Below, one piece after another: positions 36,601 to 46,070 of a DNA stretch of 64,000 bases (within the stretch, counting starts at the first letter, position 1; the number at the start of each line of letters is the position of its first letter). The DNA is from Sulfurospirillum diekertiae. GTDB taxonomy: Bacteria; Campylobacterota; Campylobacteria; Campylobacterales; Sulfurospirillaceae. Where the stretch lies: NCBI RefSeq assembly GCF_002309535.1, contig NZ_CP023275.1:248001-312000 (forward strand). Direction: 5' to 3'. The notes under the pieces were generated by a model. The model worked only from the letters and a program-made list of their open reading frames with translations. It was not told where the DNA came from and did no database searches. Position numbers and translations under genes: made by a program.

Positions 36601-39405
36601 GTGAAGTCTATTAATTATAAATACGAGACACTTGAGGAATTAGAGAAGTTTTCTAGAGCAAACTTTAGTCCTAATGATCATCTCTTTATTCAACTTTTTT
36701 GTGGTGACTTTGACAAAATAAAAATTGCCTCTATTCTTCATTTTTTAAAATTGACTTTTCCCAAAAGTGTTATTGTTGGTAGTAGTACTGCTGGTGAGAT
36801 TCAAGAGGGTCATATTCAAGATAATACTATTTTACTTGCATTTTGTTGGTTGGAAAAAAGTGTTGCCAAAGCCTATTATTTTGCCGATGTAAACTTTGAA
36901 AGTGGTCAAAAAGCGGCTACTTCCATTCTAAGTAAAGAGACAAAGGTGTGTATTGCGCTAGCGCATCCTTTTGGCATGGATGACAGTGAAGATTTTCTGA
37001 AAGGATTTAATAGTCTAAGAGCTGATATGCCTCTGTCTGGCGGAAATGCTGCTGATAAATTTTTATTTCAAAGTGCTTTTATTATTTGTGAGGATCAAAT
37101 TTTAGAGCAAGGTATTGTGCTTGCAACATTAAGCGGTAAATCTTTACATGTAAACAGTGCGTATTCCCTTGGTTGGACGCAAATTGGTCAAGAACTGACG
37201 ATTACTAAAGTCCATAAAGGGGCTCTTTATGAGGTTGATCATCAACCGATCCAAAAGATTTACCAACACTATTTAGGGAATGATATTTTGCACAATATCC
37301 CTAGCAGTGGTATGGAATTTCCTTTTATAAAAACGTGTGATGAAATAGAAGTATGTCGCTCATTGATTGGTTCTAATGAAGATGGTTCTTTGATCTTTTC
37401 AGGGCATTTAGATGAGGGGGAAAAGGTGCATTTTTCGATTGGAAATGTCGAAGAAATTATAGATAAAGCAGCGCACATACAAGAGCAGATCAATGAAAAA
37501 CCTGTTGAAACCATTTTTGTCTATTCTTGTGCAGTTCGCAAACGATTTTTGCAAAAACAGCTCAATTACGAATTTGGACTTTTACAGCAAATTGCTCCAA
37601 CATCTGGGTTTTTTACGTATGGTGAATTTTATCATTCCAAACATAAAAACCAACTCCTTAATGTCACGACTACTGTGTTGACATTGAGTGAATCAGACTA
37701 TATTATCTCTCATCCTTTGGGTAAAAAACCAGACGTGGACGGCTCAACGCTTAAATCCTTAACCCATCTTGTCAATACAACCCAACATGAACTTGATGTC
37801 AATATGAATTTTCTTAATCAGTATAAAATGATTTTAGATGAGTGTTGCATTGTCTCTAAATCCGATATTGATGGATGTATTACGTATGCAAGTGAGCCTT
37901 TCTGTAAGGTTGTAGGGTATACGGAAGAGGAGTTGTTAGGGAAAACACATCGTATGTTTAGGCCAAGTGATGCTGATCCCGCTCTTTATGCAAATCTTTG
38001 GGAAACACTCAAACGTAAAGAGATATGGAAAGGAATTGTTAGGGTTGTTATTAAATCGGGTAATGTACATTATCTTCAAAATACCATTATGCCTATTTTT
38101 GATGAGGCAGGCAATACGTTGGAGTATCTTTGTGCTCATTTTGATATTACAGATTTAATTGTTAAAGAGCAGTTGATTGAACAGCATTTCAAAGATGAAC
38201 TCACTGGTTTTGGAAACCGTGAAGCACTTTTTCACCGTCTTCGTTTAGATCACAACACAAAATTATTAATTTTACTCAATCTGATTGGTTTTTCGGAGAT
38301 TAATGATTATTTAGGGTATGACGTAGGTGATGAGCTTTTAAAACAAATAGCTCATTTTTTAATGAAGAGTTTTAACAGTCATGCTGATGTTGTTTTTCGT
38401 ATTAATGGTGATGAGTTTGCGGTTTTACTGACAAGTCAAGATATTAAAATGATCTCAACGGCTCGCGATAATATTAAGCAAATGATTCATAGCCTTGAAA
38501 AAAAAGTCTTTATAATCAAAGGCTATGAGGTGGTTGTTCGGATTAATGTTGGTGTAGCCAAAGGAAGTTCCGATGAGATTTATATGCAGTCCCACGTGGC
38601 ACTGAAAGAGGCCAAAACACACAATCAAGCGGTCGTCTTTTATGAAGCTAACGAAATATTGAAAAACAAAACAAAGCATAATATTCAAATTATTCAAAAA
38701 ATAAAAACGGCCATTGATCATGATTGCATTGTGCCCTTTTTTCAAGGTATTTATGACAACAAGCAACATAAAATTACTAAGTATGAAGTACTGATGCGGC
38801 TTCAAGAAGAGGATAGACATTATCTCAGCCCGTACTCCTTTTTAGATCAAGCTAAAAAGACACGGTTATATGGGAAACTTACGAAGATTATGATCAATAA
38901 GTCTTTTGAATACCTCAAAGATTTTAAGGTAGATTTTTCAATTAACCTTACGAAAGGCGATATTCTCTCGACTTCGGTGAAAGAGTGTTTGTATGACAAT
39001 ATCAAAAAATATCAGTGTGCCCATCGGGTCATTTTGGAGATCGTAGAGTCAGAAGGTATTGAAAATTTTAGCGAGATCACAGCATTTATTCGTGAAGTCA
39101 AACAGCTTGGGTGTCGCATTGCCATTGATGATTTTGGAACAGGTTACTCCAATTTTGCTTACTTGGTTAAATTGGAAGTGGATATAATTAAAATTGATGG
39201 TTCATTGATTAAAGACATTGATACGAATGAAATAAGTGCAATGACGGTAGAAACGATTATCTCTTTTGCACAAAAAATGGGTTATGAGATTGTGGCTGAA
39301 TTTGTGGATCGAGAATCAATTCAAGAAAAACTTTTGAGTTTACATGTAGACTTTTCGCAAGGCTATCTCTTTAGCAAACCAAGTCCTATTATCTCCTCTT
39401 TTTAA
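36601..39405 (+). CDS. FIST-PAS-GGDEF-EAL signalling protein
   Basis: This 934-residue cytoplasmic protein has an N-terminal FIST domain (residues ~20-380; Gly-Ser-Ser-Thr-Ala-Gly-Glu-Ile near residues 60-67), a PAS domain (~410-520), a GGDEF domain with Asn-Gly-Asp-Glu-Phe, and an EAL domain with Glu-Val-Leu, Asp-Asp-Phe-Gly-Thr-Gly-Tyr-Ser and Lys-Ile-Asp-Gly. FIST domains are thought to bind small molecules such as amino acids; here it would steer c-di-GMP turnover. It starts with GTG at 36601, seven bases after AAGAAGG. It stands between the two psr operons. A palindrome lies at 37144 and a near copy at 39340. Confidence 0.88.
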   Translation: MKSINYKYETLEELEKFSRANFSPNDHLFIQLFCGDFDKIKIASILHFLKLTFPKSVIVGSSTAGEIQEGHIQDNTILLAFCWLEKSVAKAYYFADVNFESGQKAATSILSKETKVCIALAHPFGMDDSEDFLKGFNSLRADMPLSGGNAADKFLFQSAFIICEDQILEQGIVLATLSGKSLHVNSAYSLGWTQIGQELTITKVHKGALYEVDHQPIQKIYQHYLGNDILHNIPSSGMEFPFIKTCDEIEVCRSLIGSNEDGSLIFSGHLDEGEKVHFSIGNVEEIIDKAAHIQEQINEKPVETIFVYSCAVRKRFLQKQLNYEFGLLQQIAPTSGFFTYGEFYHSKHKNQLLNVTTTVLTLSESDYIISHPLGKKPDVDGSTLKSLTHLVNTTQHELDVNMNFLNQYKMILDECCIVSKSDIDGCITYASEPFCKVVGYTEEELLGKTHRMFRPSDADPALYANLWETLKRKEIWKGIVRVVIKSGNVHYLQNTIMPIFDEAGNTLEYLCAHFDITDLIVKEQLIEQHFKDELTGFGNREALFHRLRLDHNTKLLILLNLIGFSEINDYLGYDVGDELLKQIAHFLMKSFNSHADVVFRINGDEFAVLLTSQDIKMISTARDNIKQMIHSLEKKVFIIKGYEVVVRINVGVAKGSSDEIYMQSHVALKEAKTHNQAVVFYEANEILKNKTKHNIQIIQKIKTAIDHDCIVPFFQGIYDNKQHKITKYEVLMRLQEEDRHYLSPYSFLDQAKKTRLYGKLTKIMINKSFEYLKDFKVDFSINLTKGDILSTSVKECLYDNIKKYQCAHRVILEIVESEGIENFSEITAFIREVKQLGCRIAIDDFGTGYSNFAYLVKLEVDIIKIDGSLIKDIDTNEISAMTVETIISFAQKMGYEIVAEFVDRESIQEKLLSLHVDFSQGYLFSKPSPIISSF

Positions 39406-39408
39406 CAT

Positions 39409-39432
39409 CCTTTTTGTAAACTACAAAAGAGG
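39409..39432 (+). terminator. Stem-loop after the FIST gene
   Basis: CCTTTTTGTA can pair with TACAAAAGAGG (one bulge, one G-T pair) around an AAC loop, four bases after the stop. A T run after the stem is absent. The remaining bases to 39552 hold no gene; AAAGTC appears twice (39493 and 39506), 13 bp apart. Confidence 0.45.
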
Positions 39433-39552
39433 CATGAGCCACTAGCCTACCGATGATTACCTTCTGTAAAAAGAACGTCTTACTTCTTTAAAAAAGTCTC
39501 ATTTTAAAGTCAAATTATCTTACAATAAAGTAAAACAATAAGAGAGTAAAGC

Positions 39553-41838
39553 GTGGATTACATTCAAGCCAGAAGAGACTTTTTAAAAGTTGCGACAACC
39601 AGCGCAACGGCGAGTGTTTTCTTGCCTGGAAGCTTAGGTGCACTTGGCGAAGTAGCCTTCAAAAGTGAAGATAAATTTATTCGTTCCATTTGTGAAATGT
39701 GCAGTAGCCGTTGCCCTATGGAAGCACGCGTGATTAATGGTAAAACTGTCTTGCTCCAAGGTAACGCTTTTGTAAAAGAGATGGGAACGAGTTTATGTGC
39801 CAAAGGCGTTGCAGGAGCCTCTCAGCTTTATGATCCCCAAAGACTTGTCACGCCATTGATTCGCGTAGGCAAACGGGGTGAAAATAAATGGAAAGAAGCC
39901 AGTTGGGAAGAGGCACTGAGCCTTATTGCCGGAAAGCTCAGTGCGCTTAAAGAGCGTTATGGTGCTCGTAGCGTAATCTTTTCTGCTAAAACAGGGGAGC
40001 AGTACGATCTTCTCTGCTCTTTTGCATCGGCATTTGGCTCGCCCAATATTTTTTCACATTGGAGTTCCTGTCCGATTGCGATTGAAAGTGCTTTTAAACA
40101 GACGTTCGGTGAAAAACTGCATCGTGATTTTGAAAATGCTACCTATATTTTGAATTTTGGACATAATCTTTTTGAGGGACTCGATATTCCTCTCACCAAA
40201 GCAATGGCACAATTTTCTGCCAATCCTTCTAAAAAATTGGTTGTTTTAGATCCTCGTTTTTCCATTATTGCGTCAAAAGCCAACGAATGGTATCCCATTA
40301 AGCCAGGAAGTGATTTAGCATTTGTTCTTTCTCTTTTACATGTATGGATTAGGGATGGCAAATACAATAAAAATTTTGTTGAGCAGTATACGATTGGTTT
40401 TGAAAAATTGGTACTCTCTGTGAAAGAAACAACACCTCAGTGGCAGCAGCCACTTACGGGCATTGATGCCAAAGTCGTTGAACGTCTTGCGGCAGAAATT
40501 TATGAAGCTTCTCCTAAATGCATTATTGATTGGGGGCATAAAGCAACCACTACTAAGGCAGAATATCAAAGAACCCGTGCTATTTTAATGGCCAATATTT
40601 TGATGGGTAATGTTGAAAAAGAGGGTGGAATTTACTTTGCAAAAACAGCTGAACGGGTTAATACTCTTGCTAAAGAAGACATTGTACCAGAACTGGATAA
40701 TCCTTATCCAAGACCTTTGGTGAATGAGCAACGCATTGATCAAGCAGGTGAAATGGGAGCTTTGCGCTTTGTCTCAAAAAGGCATGGTTCTTTGACTGCC
40801 ATTCCTGAAGCGATTATGACTCAAACGCCTTATGAGATAAAAGGATGGTTTCTAACCAGACATAACCCTTTAATGACGGTAGCAAATCCTCAAAAAATGA
40901 AAGAGGCAATGGAGCAGTTAGAGTTTATTGTCGTGAATGATATTTATCTCTCCGATACAGCGATGATGGCAGATGTGGTTTTACCTGAAGTAACCTATTT
41001 AGAGCGGGATGAAGGTATTAGTAAAAATGCGTCTAAAAGCCCTTATTATACAATGCGTAATCGTATCGTAGAGCCATTGCATCACAATAAAAGTGCTATA
41101 GAAATTATCCGTAATCTTGCAGAACGCATGGGGCTTGGAAGTTATTATCCATGGAAAAATGTTCCTGAACTACGAGTCTATCAAGCCAAAGGAAATGACG
41201 TTTTACTCGAAACCTTGCTTAAAAGAGGGGCTGCAACATTTGATGTACCTCCTCTTTTGGCACTTGAGCCCACGTTTGTGGAGCATTTTTGTGAGAGGTA
41301 TCCTCAAAGTCGCATCTGGTTAGATAAGCAAGGCACGTTTAGTCATCTTCTCCAAAAGCTTAAAACACCTTCGGGTAAGATAGAAATTTATTGTGAAGAG
41401 GTTGAAAAATTATTTAAAGGATATGGCGTTCCAAGTAACGTAGATATGGATGTCAAACAAGGATTTCCCTATGTTTTAACCAGTGGGAAAAGTGCTGTTC
41501 ATACCAATGGACACACGCAGAATATTCCTTATTTGCACATGTTGCTTTCAACAAATCCAATTTGGATGCATCCTTCCACAGCAAAAGTTCATGGACTTAA
41601 AATGGGTGATACCTTTTATCTTGAAAACGGTATTTCCAAAGAGAAGGCAACGGTCTTTATTACAGAAGGTATTCGCCCTGATACACTGTTTACGTACATG
41701 GGCTTTGGGCACGATGCTCCTGCTCTTAAGCGTACACATGGAAAAGGGATCAACTCTTCAAAGCTTTTATCGTTAGAGAGTGCCACACTTTGTGGGGCAA
41801 TGATCACCAATGTTGGTGTCAACATTATCAAAATATAG
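39553..41838 (+). CDS. psrA: Psr-type molybdopterin oxidoreductase, catalytic subunit (copy 2)
   Basis: The 761-residue paralogue of the protein at 32608 has a twin-arginine signal (Arg7-Arg8-Asp-Phe-Leu-Lys), [4Fe-4S] cysteines C47, C50, C54 and one near 82, and a probable Mo-ligand Cys in His-Trp-Ser-Ser-Cys-Pro-Ile. The start is GTG at 39553. The sequence has diverged widely from copy 1 (for example around the Mo ligand), so the substrate may differ. It is the first gene of a tightly packed six-gene run ending in its own regulator, kinase and sensor. A near-palindrome TTACATGTAT is at 40336 (Leu-His-Val-Trp). Confidence 0.88.
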   Translation: MDYIQARRDFLKVATTSATASVFLPGSLGALGEVAFKSEDKFIRSICEMCSSRCPMEARVINGKTVLLQGNAFVKEMGTSLCAKGVAGASQLYDPQRLVTPLIRVGKRGENKWKEASWEEALSLIAGKLSALKERYGARSVIFSAKTGEQYDLLCSFASAFGSPNIFSHWSSCPIAIESAFKQTFGEKLHRDFENATYILNFGHNLFEGLDIPLTKAMAQFSANPSKKLVVLDPRFSIIASKANEWYPIKPGSDLAFVLSLLHVWIRDGKYNKNFVEQYTIGFEKLVLSVKETTPQWQQPLTGIDAKVVERLAAEIYEASPKCIIDWGHKATTTKAEYQRTRAILMANILMGNVEKEGGIYFAKTAERVNTLAKEDIVPELDNPYPRPLVNEQRIDQAGEMGALRFVSKRHGSLTAIPEAIMTQTPYEIKGWFLTRHNPLMTVANPQKMKEAMEQLEFIVVNDIYLSDTAMMADVVLPEVTYLERDEGISKNASKSPYYTMRNRIVEPLHHNKSAIEIIRNLAERMGLGSYYPWKNVPELRVYQAKGNDVLLETLLKRGAATFDVPPLLALEPTFVEHFCERYPQSRIWLDKQGTFSHLLQKLKTPSGKIEIYCEEVEKLFKGYGVPSNVDMDVKQGFPYVLTSGKSAVHTNGHTQNIPYLHMLLSTNPIWMHPSTAKVHGLKMGDTFYLENGISKEKATVFITEGIRPDTLFTYMGFGHDAPALKRTHGKGINSSKLLSLESATLCGAMITNVGVNIIKI

Positions 41839-41847
41839 GGGCATGTA

Positions 41848-42414
41848 ATGGAAAAACAATACCGGCTTCTCTATGATGAAAACCTTTGTATTGGGTGTCA
41901 AGCGTGCAGTGTGGCTTGTCGCGTGGAACATAATGTTCCCGATGATTTTTACAGAGTGCAGGTACACATGCAAACGCTTGGGATATTCCCCAACCTTGGG
42001 ATGCGTTATGAGAGGTTATCGTGTGTGATGTGTGAAAATCCTCCATGCGTTAGCGTTTGTCCGACACATGCTTCCTTCCAGAGTAAAGATGGGTTAGTCC
42101 ATATTGATGAACGCGTTTGCATTACATGTAAATATTGCATCCTTGCATGCCCTTACCATGCACGGTTTGTTAATCCTTTAAAAAATGTAGTAGAAAAGTG
42201 TAATTTTTGTTATGATACACGTGTTTCTAAGGAGTTAAAGCCTGCATGCGTAACCACATGCCCTACAGAAGCTCTTAGTTTCGGGGACATGCGGCAAAAA
42301 AATTCTCTTGTGCATCAAAAATCGCAAAAAGAGGTACTGTTATTTCCCAAAGAACATCTGGGGACAAAGCCTAAAGTAGCGTTTATTCCGAGTCGTAAAG
42401 GGGTGAAGTCATGA
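41848..42414 (+). CDS. psrB: Psr iron-sulfur subunit (copy 2)
   Basis: The 188-residue protein carries four [4Fe-4S] motifs in the same order as copy 1. The third motif, Cys-Ile-Thr-Cys-Lys-Tyr-Cys, includes Ile-Thr-Cys-Lys encoded by an exact TTACATGTAA palindrome at 42122. Copy 1 has Val-Gly-Cys-Leu at this place, so the palindrome sits across an indispensable cluster ligand with changed neighbours. The stop overlaps the next ATG by four bases. Confidence 0.93.
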   Translation: MEKQYRLLYDENLCIGCQACSVACRVEHNVPDDFYRVQVHMQTLGIFPNLGMRYERLSCVMCENPPCVSVCPTHASFQSKDGLVHIDERVCITCKYCILACPYHARFVNPLKNVVEKCNFCYDTRVSKELKPACVTTCPTEALSFGDMRQKNSLVHQKSQKEVLLFPKEHLGTKPKVAFIPSRKGVKS

Positions 42415-43379
42415 GTCCGATGTGGGGAAGTGTAGAACAGTACAGCACGATTCATTGGTCATGGGCGATTGCAATTTACCTTTTTTTAGCAGGACTCAGT
42501 TCAGGTTCTATTATCGTCGCTTTATTAGTGAAATGGAACCGACATGAACGCAGTAACTCTTCTATTTGGGATGCAATGATTAAAGCAGGCGCTGTTGTAG
42601 CCCCTACCGCAATTTTTTTAGGCTTATTGCTTTTGGTGATCGATTTAGGTCGACCCCTTTCATTTTATTGGCTACTCCTTCGTTATAATGTGACATCGGT
42701 TATGAGCTTAGGGGTGCTTTTTTTGCTTATTTATACACCGATTGTCATTGTTTTTATGTTGCTTGTTTTTGAACGAAGTGTTATTAGACATCCCATTTTA
42801 GCTCCTTTAGAAGGGCTGATTAATCTGGTTAAGAGTTTTCATTCATATGCCAAAGTCATTGAGTATTTTCTTTTTGTGGCTGCTCTTTGTGTGGGTTCAT
42901 ATACGGGATTTTTACTATCAGCTCTGTATGCTATTCCTTTGTGGAATAGTCCACTTTTACCTGTTATATTTCTCACCTCTAGCCTCTCTTCGGGTGTTGC
43001 CGTCAATATTCTTGTTGGGTTGCTTTTTTTTAAAAGTGCTCTTAATACGGAGAGTATCAAGTATCTTCTTGTGCTTGATACCAGAGTTATTTTAACGGAA
43101 TTACCTCTTTTAGCACTCTTTTTTATCGGGTTGTTTTATGCAGGCGGCGATGCTCCAACTGCTGCAAAAGCGGCACTTACAGAGGGTTTTTGGGCAGGTA
43201 TCTTTTGGTTAGGTGTTATTGGTGTGGGGCTAGGACTTCCTTTGATAACGGTCATTATAGCGCTTAAGAGCCATGTCTATCGTGTCGGTTACATTGTGAC
43301 AAATTCTATGGTGGTTGTTTTAGGTGTTTTAATGCTTCGATATTACATCATTTATGCTGGACAAATTTATTTTGGTTAA
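42411..43379 (+). CDS. psrC: NrfD-type membrane anchor of Psr (copy 2)
   Basis: The 322-residue NrfD-family protein has eight to nine transmembrane helices and the same opening as copy 1 (Trp-Gly-Ser-Val-Glu-Gln-Tyr-Ser). It ends in Leu-Arg-Tyr-Tyr-Ile-Ile-Tyr-Ala-Gly-Gln, nearly as copy 1 does. It links the reductase to the menaquinone pool. The regulator gene follows nine bases later without a terminator, so regulator and enzyme genes appear to be one transcript. Confidence 0.93.
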   Translation: MSPMWGSVEQYSTIHWSWAIAIYLFLAGLSSGSIIVALLVKWNRHERSNSSIWDAMIKAGAVVAPTAIFLGLLLLVIDLGRPLSFYWLLLRYNVTSVMSLGVLFLLIYTPIVIVFMLLVFERSVIRHPILAPLEGLINLVKSFHSYAKVIEYFLFVAALCVGSYTGFLLSALYAIPLWNSPLLPVIFLTSSLSSGVAVNILVGLLFFKSALNTESIKYLLVLDTRVILTELPLLALFFIGLFYAGGDAPTAAKAALTEGFWAGIFWLGVIGVGLGLPLITVIIALKSHVYRVGYIVTNSMVVVLGVLMLRYYIIYAGQIYFG

Positions 43380-43388
43380 GGAAAAGGT

Positions 43389-44057
43389 ATGAAGATTTTA
43401 CTCTTAGAAGATGACTATAACTACAATGAGAGCATTAAAGAGTATTTAGAGCTCTTAGGGTATGAAGTCGATGCCTTTTTTGATGGGGAGAGTGCTTTAG
43501 ATGCGATTATGCAGAAGTGCTATTATCTCTTTTTACTGGATGTAAAAGTGCCGAAGCTGAATGGGCATGAGTTGATTAAATACATCAAAGAGGCAAATAT
43601 TACGACGCCTATTATCATCATGACGTCATTGGTAGATATTGATAACATGGAAATTGGGTATCAGCTTGGCTGTAATGACTACCTTAAAAAACCGTTTGAG
43701 CTGAAAGAGCTTGAACTGCGGGTAAAAGAGCTGATTAAAAAGCATTATCAAACAAGCACCGCAGGGGAATTTAGGCTGAGTTGTGGATGTGTTTTTAATT
43801 TTGAATCGGGTGAGCTTAAAAAAAAGGATACAACAGTTTCTCTTACCTCAAAAGAGCTTGATTTGGTGCGCTTTTTAATTCGCCGTAAAAATACATTTTG
43901 TGACATTGAACTCATTCGTGAAAATGTGTGGGAAGGTAAAGAAATTAGTTATGCGGATATTCGTATGTATATTAGAAAAATAAGGCTCAAAGTCGATGAA
44001 GAAGAGTTTATCAAATCATCTCGTGGGTTAGGATATCGCATCGATATTCTCTCTTAA
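43389..44057 (+). CDS. OmpR-family response regulator, module 2
   Basis: The 222-residue regulator has a receiver (Asp near residue 51 in Leu-Leu-Asp-Val-Lys-Val-Pro) and a winged-helix domain ending Gly-Leu-Gly-Tyr-Arg-Ile. It is a paralogue of the regulator at 27638. It sits directly after psrC copy 2 behind GGAAAAGG, and probably controls this operon. It overlaps the probable ATA start of the kinase gene by 14 bases. Confidence 0.92.
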   Translation: MKILLLEDDYNYNESIKEYLELLGYEVDAFFDGESALDAIMQKCYYLFLLDVKVPKLNGHELIKYIKEANITTPIIIMTSLVDIDNMEIGYQLGCNDYLKKPFELKELELRVKELIKKHYQTSTAGEFRLSCGCVFNFESGELKKKDTTVSLTSKELDLVRFLIRRKNTFCDIELIRENVWEGKEISYADIRMYIRKIRLKVDEEEFIKSSRGLGYRIDILS

Positions 44058-45225
44058 TCCCTTTCGTTCGATTTTAGTCTATACACTTATTGTTATGGCG
44101 CTGTTTTGTGTGCCCAGTTACTTTGCAATTCAAAGTACCATTATGGAAGAGAAGTATAAAGCAACGCAAGAGATTTTAGAGTGGGTCGATGCCCATGAAA
44201 AGAGTATTTTTGAAAAAGAGCGCTTTGAAATTCCAAGAAGTGTGCGCTTTCATATTAATATTTATGATGAAACACAGCAACTCCTTTACAAAGGTATTCA
44301 AGCACATCTTACTCATAGCAATTTTAAAGTACATGTTGTTTATCCTTTTTTATATTATCAAAAAGAGATTCAAAAAGGGAGTGATGTTTTTTACCTTGTC
44401 GTAGAGCTTCAGCTTAACTATGCCAAAATTATTTTTATCGCAACGATGCTTTTTTTTATTGTACTTTTTTTAGTCTATCTGATGAGCAATATTTTTGTTC
44501 ATTCCAGTATTTATCCTTATAAAAAGATGCAACGTTATATGAATGACTTTTTTAATGATTCAATGCATGAACTCAAAACACCTCTAGGGGTTATTAATAT
44601 TAATGTGGAGTTACTTTCAAGTTATGTGACGTCTTCTAAACATTTGCAACGTATTAAAGCAGCTACAAAACAGATGCAAATGACGTATGAAGATGTGGAG
44701 TATTATATTAAGCATAAAAAAGTAACGTACAATAAAGAACCTGTTAATCTTTCTGAGTATTTAAATGCGCGTATTGCTTTTTTTGAAGATATTTCTGTTG
44801 CGAAGTCGATCCGTTTGGAGCATGACGTTATGCCAAATCTGATGATCTATATCAGCAAAGTAGAACTTCAGCGCATCATTGACAATACCCTCTCTAATGC
44901 CATTAAATACTCTTTTTTTCAAGGTAAAGTAGAGATCAAACTCTATCTAAAAGATGAAGAACAGTGTGTCCTCAGTTTTCAGGATTATGGTCAGGGCATT
45001 AAAGATCTTTATAAAGTCTTTCAGCGTTTTGAGCGCGAAGATTCTGTTCAAGGTGGCTTTGGGTTAGGGCTTAATATTGTACAAAATATTTGTAATAAAA
45101 ATGACATTGACATTAACATCGAATCGTATGAAAACAAGGGTTCATGTTTTACCTATATCTTTAAACTTGATAAAAAGAAGCTTTTAGATGGTGTGGATGA
45201 TGCCGAAATAAAGGGTGAACAATGA
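44044..45225 (+). CDS. Sensor histidine kinase, module 2 (probable ATA start)
   Basis: The first standard start is ATG 44095, which would cut the first transmembrane helix in half. The frame extends upstream through Asn-Pro-Phe-Arg-Ser-Ile-Leu-Val-Tyr-Thr-Leu-Ile-Val to ATA at 44044, about ten bases after AGGA, giving 393 residues, nearly equal to the paralogous kinase (391). The protein has two membrane helices, the phosphoacceptor motif Met-His-Glu-Leu-Lys-Thr-Pro-Leu-Gly, and Gly-Gly-Phe-Gly-Leu-Gly-Leu in the ATPase. It overlaps both neighbours, so the regulator, kinase and sensor are translationally coupled. Confidence 0.83.
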   Translation: MFSLNPFRSILVYTLIVMALFCVPSYFAIQSTIMEEKYKATQEILEWVDAHEKSIFEKERFEIPRSVRFHINIYDETQQLLYKGIQAHLTHSNFKVHVVYPFLYYQKEIQKGSDVFYLVVELQLNYAKIIFIATMLFFIVLFLVYLMSNIFVHSSIYPYKKMQRYMNDFFNDSMHELKTPLGVININVELLSSYVTSSKHLQRIKAATKQMQMTYEDVEYYIKHKKVTYNKEPVNLSEYLNARIAFFEDISVAKSIRLEHDVMPNLMIYISKVELQRIIDNTLSNAIKYSFFQGKVEIKLYLKDEEQCVLSFQDYGQGIKDLYKVFQRFEREDSVQGGFGLGLNIVQNICNKNDIDINIESYENKGSCFTYIFKLDKKKLLDGVDDAEIKGEQ

Positions 45226-46070
45226 AAGAAAAACGGTTTTTTCTCAGTGCTGCACTGATGCTCTTTTTTGGGCTTATTATTCTCTTCTTATACAATAAAT
45301 CAATTTCGTATGAAGAGGAAGAGACGCTTAAAAAACAGATGGATGCACTTTTGTTGACGTTGCATAATAAAATTGCGGAGACAACCAAGGTTTCACTGGC
45401 AAGTTCGGTGATTTTAGCGAAAAGTCCCAATGTTGTTACTTGCTTAAGTGAACAAAATCGAGAGGACTGTTTACAGTATCTGCTTGAAATTAGAGATAGT
45501 ATGGCACTGGCAGAGATTTTTGATAATGCAAGAATACATCTCCATACCAAAGATTTTAAAAGCTTTATTCGCCTTTGGGATTATAATAACCATAACAATG
45601 ACGATCTAAGTACGTTTCGCCATGCACTCGAAAAAATAAAGCTGAGCAAACACCCGATGCAAGGTGTTGAAATTGGGCGACATGGTATGTTTATGCGCGC
45701 CATCGCTCCTGTTTTTAAAAAAGATGAGTATGTGGGAACCATTGAAACGGTTGTTGATTTTAAAGATTTAAATGCGTATTTTAAAAAAGATGGTGTGGAG
45801 TTTTATGTATTGATGAAAAATGAGTATTTATCGATTGCAAATGCGGCATCTTACGGGGAAAAGCTGATGCTCGATAACTATACGATTGTCAACCAAGAAG
45901 CCAATGGACTAAATTTTATCAAAGAGATTAATTTTCAAGGTACAGGTTATCTCAAAAAGGGAGATAATTATGTTCTTTATACACCCATTGTCGATATTAA
46001 CGGTGAACATATAGGCTTTTTCGTGTTGACATGGAGCGAGAGCTTATCTCTGGCATCTTTTAAAGGATAA
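45222..46070 (+). CDS. Membrane-anchored Cache-type sensor protein, module 2
   Basis: The 282-residue protein has an N-terminal transmembrane anchor (residues 6-24) and a Cache-like periplasmic domain with Leu-His-Thr-Lys-Asp, Arg-Leu-Trp-Asp-Tyr, Asp-Asp-Leu-Ser-Thr-Phe-Arg and Gly-Val-Glu-Ile-Gly-Arg. It has no kinase or output domain, so it must act through a partner, presumably the kinase just before it. It is a paralogue of the protein at 28294 but lacks the Cys-Pro-Ser-Gly-Cys pair. Its 3' end overlaps the convergent radical SAM gene by 11 bases. Confidence 0.82.
   Translation: MKEKRFFLSAALMLFFGLIILFLYNKSISYEEEETLKKQMDALLLTLHNKIAETTKVSLASSVILAKSPNVVTCLSEQNREDCLQYLLEIRDSMALAEIFDNARIHLHTKDFKSFIRLWDYNNHNNDDLSTFRHALEKIKLSKHPMQGVEIGRHGMFMRAIAPVFKKDEYVGTIETVVDFKDLNAYFKKDGVEFYVLMKNEYLSIANAASYGEKLMLDNYTIVNQEANGLNFIKEINFQGTGYLKKGDNYVLYTPIVDINGEHIGFFVLTWSESLSLASFKG

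Noticed and set aside
39493..39541. Direct repeats before psrA copy 2 (AAAGTC twice, ACAATAA twice)
   Set aside because: Both pairs are 13 bp apart, not 11, and the motif differs from AATTKACAT. In AT-rich DNA such repeats are expected, so I do not claim an operator.
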